Of a DNA stretch of 58,436 nt, positions 1-6,747 are shown piece after piece. The position numbers and the translations under genes are program-made. This DNA is from Clostridioides difficile (GTDB lineage: Bacteria > Bacillota > Clostridia > Peptostreptococcales > Peptostreptococcaceae): NCBI RefSeq assembly GCF_900243075.1, contig NZ_OEZH01000130.1:1-58436 (forward strand), written 5' to 3'. The notes under the pieces are model-generated. The model searched no databases. It worked only from the letters and a program-made list of their open reading frames with translations, and was not told the DNA's origin. Within the stretch, counting starts at the first letter, position 1. Each line of letters begins with the position of its first letter.

Positions 1-45
1 AAAGGTGCTAGAGGTCCTCAAGCAGAAAATATAACTATATTATAA
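1..45 (+). CDS. Cold-shock protein, C-terminal end only
   Basis: The window opens inside a reading frame that gives KGARGPQAENITIL and a TAA stop. The RGPQA-N-T ending is the typical C-terminus of bacterial CspA/CspB cold-shock proteins, small single-domain RNA chaperones of about 65 residues. Only 14 codons are visible, so the RNP motifs cannot be checked. A terminator follows directly, which fits a monocistronic csp gene. Confidence 0.7.
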   Translation, partial: KGARGPQAENITIL

Positions 46-62
46 TATATAGATTTTTCGGG

Positions 63-88
63 AAAGACTCTTTTTAGGGTCTTTTTTT
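63..88 (+). terminator. Rho-independent terminator of the cold-shock gene
   Basis: AAAGAC pairs with GTCTTT around a short T-rich loop and is followed by a run of T. It lies 18 bases after the stop codon. Confidence 0.75.
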
Positions 89-90
89 AT

Positions 91-132
91 TGTTAATACT
101 TCTTCTGTTATCCAATATTCATACTTTGCCAT
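91..132 (-). pseudogene. Short remnant resembling the start of a phage terminase small subunit
   Basis: Read on the minus strand from an ATG at 132, the first codons give MAKYEYWITEEVLT, then the frame runs into the csp terminator and stops. A start of the MAKYE-WLTEEGL kind is what I remember for phage small-terminase or HTH proteins in Firmicutes. Only 14 residues support this, so it is a weak call, noted because two other decayed mobile-element fragments lie within 1.2 kb. Confidence 0.25.
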
Positions 133-167
133 ATCAGCATCTCATTTTGCTTGTTTTAGGAATAAAA

Positions 168-191
168 AAAGAGCACTTTCTAGTGCCCTTT
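168..191 (-). terminator. Terminator of the 188-residue membrane protein gene
   Basis: On the minus strand AAGGGCACT and AGTGCTCTT pair around a 3-nt loop and run into seven T. The hairpin starts at the stop codon of the gene ending at 190. Confidence 0.75.
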
Positions 192-756
192 AATATACTT
201 TTATTGGTATTCTAAATTCTTTTGTTTCCATGTTATCAGCTGATAATACTACCTCTATATAAGCTTCTTTTTTAAGTACAACACAATTTTTAAAATTAAA
301 TTGCTCTATTCTAAAATTTATTCCTTTATGAATTGTCATATTATCTTTTGGGTGCCATCTAAGCTCACTATTTATTTGTTCAAAGTTATTATTTTCTCCA
401 ATATCTACTTCCATATTAATAAATTTTAAACTTAATACAGGGCTTTTGGCAACAATCGCACTTTCATTTTCTATTACAAAATCAACTAAGTTATTACTAT
501 GAATTTTAGTATAAATATCAGATTTATCATCTATGATATTTAAATCAAGTCTGATATACCCATTACCATTTTCATAATAATCACCAGCCATATTATTCTC
601 ATTATTTCTTCTATATTTTAATATCAATTTAGCTTTTTTATTAGATTCCATAAAAGCTATAATTGATATAATTAAGGCTGCTATTGCTGCAAATGATGCA
701 ATTAAAGAAATTAGATTTACATAGTTACCAATAAATTCATTAAAATGATTGAGCAT
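190..756 (-). CDS. Hypothetical protein with one N-terminal membrane segment
   Basis: The 188-residue product has one strongly hydrophobic segment at about residues 13-36 (LISLIASFAAIAALIISIIA), then a short basic stretch (KKAKLILKYRR). A hydrophilic domain of about 140 residues follows with alternating strand-like segments. I do not recognise a family. The membrane segment followed by positive charge suggests an N-out, C-in anchor with the domain in the cytoplasm, but this is inference. It has its own terminator and an SD-like AAGGAGAAA before the ATG. It stands between decayed mobile-element fragments, so it may be accessory cargo. Confidence 0.7.
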   Translation of the reverse strand: MLNHFNEFIGNYVNLISLIASFAAIAALIISIIAFMESNKKAKLILKYRRNNENNMAGDYYENGNGYIRLDLNIIDDKSDIYTKIHSNNLVDFVIENESAIVAKSPVLSLKFINMEVDIGENNNFEQINSELRWHPKDNMTIHKGINFRIEQFNFKNCVVLKKEAYIEVVLSADNMETKEFRIPIKVY

Positions 757-878
757 ATCTTTTTCTCCTTAAAAACATTACTTTATCTTATTACAATTGT
801 ATAATATTTTGTCCATGTATCTTTAATTTATTACACAAACTTATTATATAAAAAAAGACCATCTATCAAGATGATTCT

Positions 879-1019
879 CTAAACTAAGTATCTATGTTTT
901 TGTTTATACTCTGTAACAGCATCATTTCATGCTTCTTGCTCTCTTATTCCTTTTTCTCTAGCAATTCTTTGTGCTATTTTTCTAACTAATTCAGCACTTT
1001 TTAATATTCCTATACTAAT
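879..1019 (-). pseudogene. Decayed small gene fragment with an internal stop
   Basis: The minus strand has a coding-like frame of about 46 codons interrupted by one TGA at 927-929. On either side are KSAELVRKIAQRIAREKG and NDAVTEYKQKHRYLV. The amphipathic, charged composition and the clean continuation across a stop where Trp (TGG) would fit suggest a former gene hit by one base change. No good start or SD is seen. I do not know the family. Confidence 0.35.
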
Positions 1020-1245
1020 CACTTCCTTATCTCTACTCTACATTATACCATATAATAAACAATAAAGCTAATTTTTAATCAAAAGGTTCTAAGATTAGTT
1101 TAAATCATTTCTATTAGTTCTTTAATCTTTTTATATGCTTCTTTTGTAACTCATAGTGATATTGATATGGCAATAGTAAATAAAGATTTGAATATTTATT
1201 TCAATACTTTTAAAAAATGGTACAAATATAAAACATATTTAATAA

Positions 1246-1350
1246 CGATTAGGTCACAGTAAAATAGCTACAACAATGAATACTTACTCTCATATAACAC
1301 ATAAAATAGAAATTTAAACAGAAAATATTTTAGAAGGTATTAGAATATAA
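1246..1350 (+). pseudogene. Tail of a tyrosine recombinase (integrase remnant)
   Basis: The plus strand encodes RLGHSKIATTMNTYSHI, the last active-site box of phage and ICE tyrosine recombinases: the LGH histidine and the nucleophile Tyr in NTYSH. The frame stops at 1315-1317, then continues with TENILEGIRI to a second stop. Upstream codons contain stops and no HxxR box, so only the tail is left. The intact-looking counterpart in the recombinase at 8515-9632 is RLGHADIKITMNRYSHL, so two different recombinases have been present. Confidence 0.6.
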
Positions 1351-1394
1351 TTTGCCACCGATTTTATAATATGATGTCAAATCGGTGGCAAATT
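1349..1394. repeat. Perfect 16-bp inverted repeat
   Basis: Arm AATTTGCCACCGATTT at 1349-1364 is exactly complementary to 1379-1394, with a 14-nt loop. It lies between the recombinase remnant and the MerR stop codon. It could terminate the MerR transcript, although the T-run is poor, or be a site of the lost element. The arm is GC-richer than its surroundings. Confidence 0.7.
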
Positions 1395-1438
1395 CATAAT
1401 TTTTTATACTATTTATCATCTAATTCGTTGAAATTTAT

Positions 1439-2248
1439 CTATTTAGTTACAGGAACTTGAATTTCAGTTACAAACTCCTCTACAATTCCAGTCTCATGTA
1501 TATCTATCTTGTATATTTCTATAGGGTCAGCAATTATTTTATAATTATTTTCTTCTATAAATTTAAATACCTTTTCCATATATATCTTATTATTAGAATT
1601 ACTTCCAGTGTAATTTAAAGTTACATAATATCCTTCATCAAAAACTATATTATATACTTTCTCATTGTTTTCTAAAAAGCAAAACACAGATTTAAACTCA
1701 TTAAATATACCTTTATTAATTGCTTCAGTAGAAAAGGCAGAACCAATATTGTTGTTTCCAAGTATATTAAATCTATCTTCATATTCTTTTTGAAGTTTTT
1801 GAATTAAAAAATCAAAGTCTTCATCCCTTTTTATATCAGCATTTAATTCTAAAGCTTTTCTTTTTTCTATATATACAACCTCTATCTCATCTATTTTTGT
1901 ATTTTGAGTTACACTTTCAATTGAACTTAATCTTTTTATAATATTTTCCTTATGGCTTATAAGTTCATATATTTTTTTATCAATTAAATCAAGTTCCTCA
2001 TTCAAAATATTTTTAGTAGACTCTATACTTCTGTCATCTAGGTATTCTTTTATTTTTTTCATTGGAAAATTCAAGCTTCTAAATTCTTTTATTAAATTGA
2101 GTTTCCATATGTCTGATATATTATACATTCTATATCCATTTTTATCTCTAACTGGCTTTAAAATACCAATTTCTTCATAATACATTAATGAATCTCTACC
2201 TATTCCATATATTTTAGATATCTCTCCTATTTTATAGTAATCTTTCAT
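1439..2248 (-). CDS. MerR-family regulator with effector-binding domain
   Basis: The 269-residue protein starts with a MerR winged helix (YKIGEISKIYGI, then DSLMYYEEIGILKP and GYRMY). A dimerisation helix follows at about residues 75-110 and a C-terminal GyrI/BmrR-like ligand-binding domain from about residue 120. Members with this layout bind lipophilic or cationic compounds and distort a 19-bp-spaced promoter to activate exporters. No exporter lies next to it; the next gene is a divergent diguanylate cyclase 600 bp away. A 9-bp inverted repeat at 2318-2349 is a possible binding site. Ligand and targets cannot be read from the sequence. Confidence 0.85.
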   Translation of the reverse strand: MKDYYKIGEISKIYGIGRDSLMYYEEIGILKPVRDKNGYRMYNISDIWKLNLIKEFRSLNFPMKKIKEYLDDRSIESTKNILNEELDLIDKKIYELISHKENIIKRLSSIESVTQNTKIDEIEVVYIEKRKALELNADIKRDEDFDFLIQKLQKEYEDRFNILGNNNIGSAFSTEAINKGIFNEFKSVFCFLENNEKVYNIVFDEGYYVTLNYTGSNSNNKIYMEKVFKFIEENNYKIIADPIEIYKIDIHETGIVEEFVTEIQVPVTK

Positions 2249-2317
2249 TTATATAATAAAATCCTCCATAATACTATTTTTATTTTAAAATCAACATCAT
2301 TATTCTCTATAACTATA

Positions 2318-2349
2318 GTTTTAGAATATACTAAAAAACCTTCTAAAAC
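2318..2349. promoter_or_regulatory. Inverted repeat upstream of the MerR gene
   Basis: GTTTTAGAA at 2318-2326 is repeated inverted at 2341-2349 with a 14-nt gap. It is 70 bp upstream of the MerR start and could be its operator. No clear 19-bp-spaced promoter is seen around it. Confidence 0.35.
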
Positions 2350-2593
2350 AATGATACAAAAATAAACTTTCTACAATTAACCATTAAAATATATTTATTT
2401 ATATATTATAATATATAAGTATAATATTGCTAAATTTTTTATGTATTCTCACAATATCCAATTATATTTAGTAAAAAATAATCCTTATCATAAAACTTTA
2501 AACTAGATTTTAGAGTTTAAAAAAGATAATACAAGTTATTGATAAATTCTGCTTATATTATAATTAGCAGGAGATTAATTTATTGTCATATTT

Positions 2594-2752
2594 TCTAGCG
2601 AAGTTGGCAAAAACTATGTTTATTCGCAACTAGAAACCGTAAAAAAAATTTAAAAGTATATTATTTAATATAAGTATTTTACATTATAAATATGTATTTA
2701 TATAAGATATCAGCATTAAAAGCTGAAGCATGTATTGTTTCAGTTCTTTTTC
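2594..2752 (+). promoter_or_regulatory. Structured leader with terminator upstream of the diguanylate cyclase
   Basis: Bases 2594-2634 can fold (TCTA with TAGA, and GCGAA with TTCGC or GTTG with CAAC). They hold GGCAAA and CGCAA boxes loosely like those of c-di-GMP-I (GEMM) aptamers. Further on, a hairpin at 2710-2726 (TCAGC/GCTGA) overlaps and would exclude an 8-bp terminator stem at 2723-2743, which is followed by TTCTTTTTC. That is the layout of a transcription-attenuating leader. The aptamer identity is uncertain because the usual GEMM stems are not clear. A TATAAT-like element near 2820 could instead drive the gene from below the terminator. Confidence 0.4.
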
Positions 2753-2864
2753 GTTAAAATTAACCTATTTAATAAAAATATCATAGTTCAACAAAGTTTT
2801 TAATTTAAATATATTAATGTATAATATAATTAAGATATAATAACAAAAAGAGAGGAGGAATATC

Positions 2865-4598
2865 ATGAGCATACTCATAAAAAAAGCACCCAAATTAGCA
2901 AAACATATTATAACAAGTTTTTATATAAATAGAGATATTGATGAAGTATTAAAGTACCTTTCACAAGATGTCACATGGATTGGCCCAGGAGAACAGGAAT
3001 TTCTCACTTCCTTTAATGAAATTAAAAATTATTTTTATGCAGGTCAAGATGAAATTCCTTCCTGTGATATAAGTAATGACATATTTGAAATTGTAAGTGA
3101 ATATGAAAATAGATGTATGGTATTAGGAAAATATACTGTTCGTACTAAAGAAAATGAGCAAATGATTTTAGAGGCAAATCAGCGTTGTACATTTGAGATA
3201 ATTGAAGATAGAGAAAAATTATTAGTAAAACACATGCATATATCAAACCCTTATGGTGAAATGCAACTTGATGAATACTTTCCTACTAAAATTGGAACAC
3301 AAAGTTATGATTATCTACAAAGATTACTAAAGGAAAAAACAGAAGTTATCGAGATGATTACGAATAATATTAATGGTGGATTAAAAGGTAGCAATGATGA
3401 TGATACATACTCGTTTTTCTATGTTAATGAAGGATTGCCCAAAATATTAGGATATACATATGATGAGTTCATGGAAATGAGTGGTGGTTCAGCAGTAGGT
3501 GCTGTATATCCACCAGATTTACCTAAAGCACTGGAAGACTGTGAACGATGCTTTGCAAAGGGACCTACATATTCATCTGAATATAGAATACGAAAAAAAG
3601 ATGGAACATTAATGTGGGTATTAGATTCTGGCATGAAATCATTAAATAGTGATGGCATAGTAAAAATTAATAGTATTATTACTGACATCACTCAACTAAA
3701 AAACATAGAATCTGAACTAAAATTAGAGAGGGAACGATATCGTATTGCTTTACAAAATATTACAGACATAATGTTTGAATATGATATTGAAAATGACAAC
3801 TTTATAAAGTATCAACGTGTAGAAATTGATAAAAAAATTGAATTAGAAAATTTTGAAACAAAAAATTATTCTAAAATGCTAGAATCTGGAAAAATCATTC
3901 ACCTTGATGATATTGGAAAATTATTAGAAATACTTCGTGGAAATCTTCGAGAAACAATTGAGATACGACAGCTAAATTCATTAACTAAGGATGAATGGAG
4001 ATGGATTCGTGTTCAATGTTCTGTTATCTATGATAGTGACCACAATCCTATCAAAACAATAGGTGTTTTAAAAGATATAACTGAAGATAAATCTAAATTA
4101 GAAAGCTTAATTAATCAAGCTCAACGCGACCCACTAACGCAATTATATAATCAAAGGGTCTCACAAAATTTTATCCAAGAGTACCTATGCAGTTCTAAAC
4201 CCAAAAATAATGATGCTCTATTAGTTATTGATATTGATGATTTTAAAACTGTAAATGATACTTTTGGACATTTAGAGGGAAATGATGTTTTAGTTGCTGT
4301 ATCAAAAGTACTGTTACATAACACACAGGATAAAGATATAGTTGCTCGCATTGGTGGAGATGAATTTATGATATTTATAAAATCACTAACAAAAGATTTA
4401 ATAATAAAAACCACTAATGATATTTTAAATGATGCAAGTAAAATAAGAATAAAAGATAAACACAAAATAACATTAAGCATTGGTGTTGCTTTTGCTAGTG
4501 ATTCAACTAAATTGTATAAAGATTTATTTTCTAAAGCTGATAAAGCTCTGTATTTATCAAAAGCACATGGTAAAAATTGTTATAGTATATGCGAATAA
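2865..4598 (+). CDS. Diguanylate cyclase with SnoaL-like and PAS domains
   Basis: The 577-residue cytoplasmic protein makes c-di-GMP from two GTP. Residues 10-130 look like a SnoaL/NTF2 fold, about 185-280 are a PAS_3 domain (ending TDITQLK), about 290-410 a second PAS (ending KDITEDKS), and 415-577 a GGDEF domain. The active-site loop GGDEF is at residues 497-501 (ARIGGDEFMIF), and IDIDDFKTVND is intact, so it should be active. The allosteric RxxD I-site position reads QDKD, so product inhibition is probably weakened. There is no membrane segment. SD AGAGGAGG lies 8 bases before the ATG. The leader before it may be c-di-GMP-responsive. Confidence 0.9.
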   Translation: MSILIKKAPKLAKHIITSFYINRDIDEVLKYLSQDVTWIGPGEQEFLTSFNEIKNYFYAGQDEIPSCDISNDIFEIVSEYENRCMVLGKYTVRTKENEQMILEANQRCTFEIIEDREKLLVKHMHISNPYGEMQLDEYFPTKIGTQSYDYLQRLLKEKTEVIEMITNNINGGLKGSNDDDTYSFFYVNEGLPKILGYTYDEFMEMSGGSAVGAVYPPDLPKALEDCERCFAKGPTYSSEYRIRKKDGTLMWVLDSGMKSLNSDGIVKINSIITDITQLKNIESELKLERERYRIALQNITDIMFEYDIENDNFIKYQRVEIDKKIELENFETKNYSKMLESGKIIHLDDIGKLLEILRGNLRETIEIRQLNSLTKDEWRWIRVQCSVIYDSDHNPIKTIGVLKDITEDKSKLESLINQAQRDPLTQLYNQRVSQNFIQEYLCSSKPKNNDALLVIDIDDFKTVNDTFGHLEGNDVLVAVSKVLLHNTQDKDIVARIGGDEFMIFIKSLTKDLIIKTTNDILNDASKIRIKDKHKITLSIGVAFASDSTKLYKDLFSKADKALYLSKAHGKNCYSICE

Positions 4599-4611
4599 TA
4601 AAGCTGCTTAT

Positions 4612-4761
4612 ATGGATAAGAATGAACCTTTAAACTCAAGTTCAGAGTTTGACAATCAAAGTAGTGTTACTGTTGAAGCTAATCTTATAACTGGTCAATT
4701 AGTTACTAGAGAAAATTTAGACAAGATATTTATTGATACCGCTCATTTTTCTAAAAAATAA
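4612..4761 (+). pseudogene. Short coding-like remnant after the cyclase
   Basis: An ATG at 4612 opens 49 codons, starting MDKNEPLNSSSEFDNQ and ending DTAHFSKK. The composition is that of a real protein, and the frame extends upstream without stops into the end of the cyclase gene in another frame. There is no SD. It looks like the C-terminal part of a lost gene joined here. I do not recognise the family. Confidence 0.3.
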
Positions 4762-4795
4762 GCTTATGTAAAAAATTAACCTTTATGTATTAAAG

Positions 4796-4839
4796 ATACT
4801 AATGATAAACATGTTGTTATAAGCATTTATCATTAGTAT
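4796..4839. terminator. 14-bp inverted repeat, probable terminator
   Basis: ATACTAATGATAAA at 4796-4809 pairs perfectly with 4826-4839 around a 16-nt loop. It lies between the cyclase region and the CRISPR array. The T-run after it is weak. Confidence 0.45.
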
Positions 4840-4866
4840 GTTACATCTTAAAACAAAATAATAATT

Positions 4867-4918
4867 TATCTATATAAAAAAGTGGTTTGTTGACAGGGTT
4901 CACTTTTTTATATAGATA
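4867..4918. terminator. Bidirectional terminator at the distal end of the CRISPR array
   Basis: Perfect 18-bp arms (4867-4884 and 4901-4918) surround a 16-nt loop. They end in A6 on one side and T6 on the other, so it can stop transcripts from both directions. It lies 28 bp past the degenerate last CRISPR repeat and would end the crRNA precursor made from the minus strand. Confidence 0.75.
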
Positions 4919-4945
4919 CATAGTTTAAATATGAATACATGTTTT

Positions 4946-5298
4946 ATTCTATACATTTTAGTTAATATAAAACAGAGGGCAATACATTAACTAACACATG
5001 CAAAGATATATTTACATACCACATAGTTAATATAAAACTAACATAGACACAAACACAAGCGTTTATATAAAGTCATTTACATACCACATAGTTAATATAA
5101 AACGCAGAAATAATTAAATCTACAATAGATTTAGCTATAATTTACATACCACATAGTTAATATAAAACTGAAACATTAAATAAAATCTATTCTTTGTTTA
5201 TAAAATTTACATACCACATAGTTAATATAAAACATGCACTTAAAAGAGGATTATTTAGTTCTTTTCTCACTTTACATACCACATAGTTAATATAAAAC
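4946..5298 (-). CRISPR. CRISPR array, six repeats and five 37-nt spacers, C. difficile I-B type repeat
   Basis: Five identical 28-nt repeats start at 5011, 5076, 5141, 5206 and 5271, exactly 65 bp apart. On the minus strand they begin GTTTTATATTAACTATG and end TGGTATGTAAA. In four of the five the next base is also constant, so the true unit may be 29 nt. A sixth copy at 4946-4973 keeps the first half and has about eight changes in the second, typical of a terminal repeat. This polarity puts the leader on the right (5299 onward) and transcription on the minus strand. No cas gene is in the window, so it must rely on Cas proteins encoded elsewhere. Spacer targets could not be checked. Confidence 0.97.
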
Positions 5299-5480
5299 CC
5301 CAAAATAAACTAAGTATTTTCAATACTTACATATATACAACTCTCTCAAATTTGCAGTGAACCATGAGTAGTGCAATTGATAACACTTATCATACACTCT
5401 CAATACCTTATATTTCAATGTTTAAACCATACTTTATCAAAAATACCGCTCACTGCAAAACTATTTATATTTTTATTATA
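5299..5480 (-). promoter_or_regulatory. CRISPR leader with promoter and long-range stem
   Basis: The AT-rich stretch next to the first repeat is the expected leader. On the minus strand a TATAAT box (5475-5480) would start RNA near 5468. Directly after that start lies TTTGCAGTGA, whose complement recurs at 5351-5360, so the leader RNA could close an 89-nt loop on itself. A smaller hairpin (GATAA/TTATC, about 5379-5391) lies inside. No good -35 box is seen. A 40-codon frame at 5366-5488 lacks an SD and is not called. Confidence 0.55.
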
Positions 5481-5730
5481 TCATAAATATATTATTTTTA
5501 AATATTTCTACCCATTTGTAGCTTAGCAAAAATAAATTTAGTTTTTCATGTAAATATATAGAAAGCATTTATAAAGTCTTATATACTTAAATTATTATAT
5601 TATTTAAAGATATTAACAATAAAAACCTAAAGCAAGAATTGTAATACAAGATAAAATATTTTCTAAATAGTATTGATTTATCACTAAAACAACAATTAAA
5701 TTAATATAAAAATAGAGGTGATTAGATATA

Positions 5731-6558
5731 ATGAATAATTATAATTCTATAAGTAACTTACAAATTGGAAAAACATATTCTAATGATGAAATAAAAGAAA
5801 TATTTAAATGTTCTCCTCAAGGTGGTATGAGAAAATCAAATACTACAAAGACTCTAGTTATATTCTCTGATCATACAAAAAGTATATATGATGATATCTG
5901 GTATGATGATACATTAATATACACTGGTATGGGAAAGAAGGGTGATCAGGTATTAAAAGGTAATCAAAATATAACACTTTATGAGAGCGAAACTAATGGA
6001 ATAAAAGTTCATTTATTTGAAACTTTTGTCTCAACTAAACATATTTATAAAGGACTTGTTAAACTGTCAGGTACACCTTTTATAGGTGAGCAAGAAGATG
6101 TTGATGGAATAAATAGAAAAGTATGGTTATTTCCTTTGAAATTAATAAATAATATACCTATAGAGAAAAATCTATTAGAGTATAATAAAACTCTTAAATC
6201 TAAAAAAGCTAGAAAAATGACTCAATTAGAACTAAAAGACAAGATAAAAAATAAAACAAAACCATCTACAAGAACTGTTATATCAAAAACATATGTAAGA
6301 GATGAGTTAGTTTCTCAATATGCAAAAAATAGAGCAAATGGAATTTGTGATCTATGTGGTTCTAATGCTCCCTTTAATGATTCTCATGGTAACCCATACT
6401 TAGAATGTCACCATATTAAGTGGCTTTCTGATGGTGGCGAAGATAGTTTATATAATACTGTTGCACTTTGTCCTAATTGTCATAAAAAAATGCATATATG
6501 TAATTTAGATGAAGATATACATAAGTTATTAAATAAAATTAAAAATTATGAAAGGTAA
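5731..6558 (+). CDS. McrA-like HNH endonuclease with SRA/PUA-like reader domain
   Basis: The 275-residue protein has an N-terminal domain with YTGMGKKGDQ and NGIKVHLFE, as in the SRA/PUA-like readers of modified DNA in type IV restriction enzymes. Its C-terminal HNH domain has zinc cysteines C206, C209, C247 and C250 and a catalytic HH pair at 227-228 with H251 (CHHIKW, CPNCHKKMH). All key residues are present. Such enzymes cut DNA bearing modified cytosine or phosphorothioate; the exact mark is unknown. SD AGAGGTGATT lies before the ATG. It stands alone between a CRISPR array and an orphan CRISPR repeat, so a phage-defence role is likely. Confidence 0.85.
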   Translation: MNNYNSISNLQIGKTYSNDEIKEIFKCSPQGGMRKSNTTKTLVIFSDHTKSIYDDIWYDDTLIYTGMGKKGDQVLKGNQNITLYESETNGIKVHLFETFVSTKHIYKGLVKLSGTPFIGEQEDVDGINRKVWLFPLKLINNIPIEKNLLEYNKTLKSKKARKMTQLELKDKIKNKTKPSTRTVISKTYVRDELVSQYAKNRANGICDLCGSNAPFNDSHGNPYLECHHIKWLSDGGEDSLYNTVALCPNCHKKMHICNLDEDIHKLLNKIKNYER

Positions 6559-6570
6559 ATCATTAAATTA

Positions 6571-6621
6571 AATAAATATAGAAATAGACTAGTATTTAGC
6601 TAGTCTATTTCTATATTTATT
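6571..6621. terminator. Bidirectional terminator after the HNH gene
   Basis: Perfect 22-bp arms (6571-6592 and 6600-6621) enclose a 7-nt loop, 12 bp after the HNH stop. This is the longest perfect stem with a short loop in the window. Confidence 0.8.
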
Positions 6622-6687
6622 TACAAGATAAACAAAATCAGTTCCATCATCTTCTCCAGAATAAGTAAACCAATAGTAATTATGATA
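6613..6687 (-). pseudogene. Coding-like fragment beside the orphan CRISPR repeat
   Basis: On the minus strand, directly after the orphan repeat, 24 codons read YHNYYWFTYSGEDDGTDF then VYLVNK before running into the HNH terminator. The aromatic, acidic composition is protein-like and there is no start. It may be the tail of a surface-protein gene. I do not recognise it. Confidence 0.25.
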
Positions 6688-6688
6688 C

Positions 6689-6716
6689 TTTACATACCAC
6701 ATAGTTAATATAAAAT
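6689..6716 (-). repeat. Orphan CRISPR repeat
   Basis: A single copy of the array repeat lies 1.4 kb from the array in the same orientation. It matches 27 of 28 bases and differs only at the first base of the crRNA-sense repeat. No second copy lies at a 65-bp distance on either side. It and the array flank the HNH gene as direct repeats. Confidence 0.9.
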
Positions 6717-6747
6717 TTGAAAATATAATAATATTATATAGATTAAG

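Noticed and set aside
2594-2640. Firm call of a c-di-GMP-I riboswitch
   Set aside because: GGCAAA and CGCAA boxes are suggestive, but the stems and the tetraloop/receptor of GEMM cannot be built convincingly, so only a structured leader is listed.
4885-4900. TTGACA inside the loop of the terminator at 4867-4918 as a promoter
   Set aside because: No -10 box at the right distance; it lies in a perfect hairpin loop.
5366-5488. 40-codon frame inside the CRISPR leader, considered as a type I toxin since C. difficile arrays are often next to such modules
   Set aside because: No SD, no hydrophobic helix followed by basic tail, and it overlaps the leader stem. No toxin-like small frame was found elsewhere near the array.
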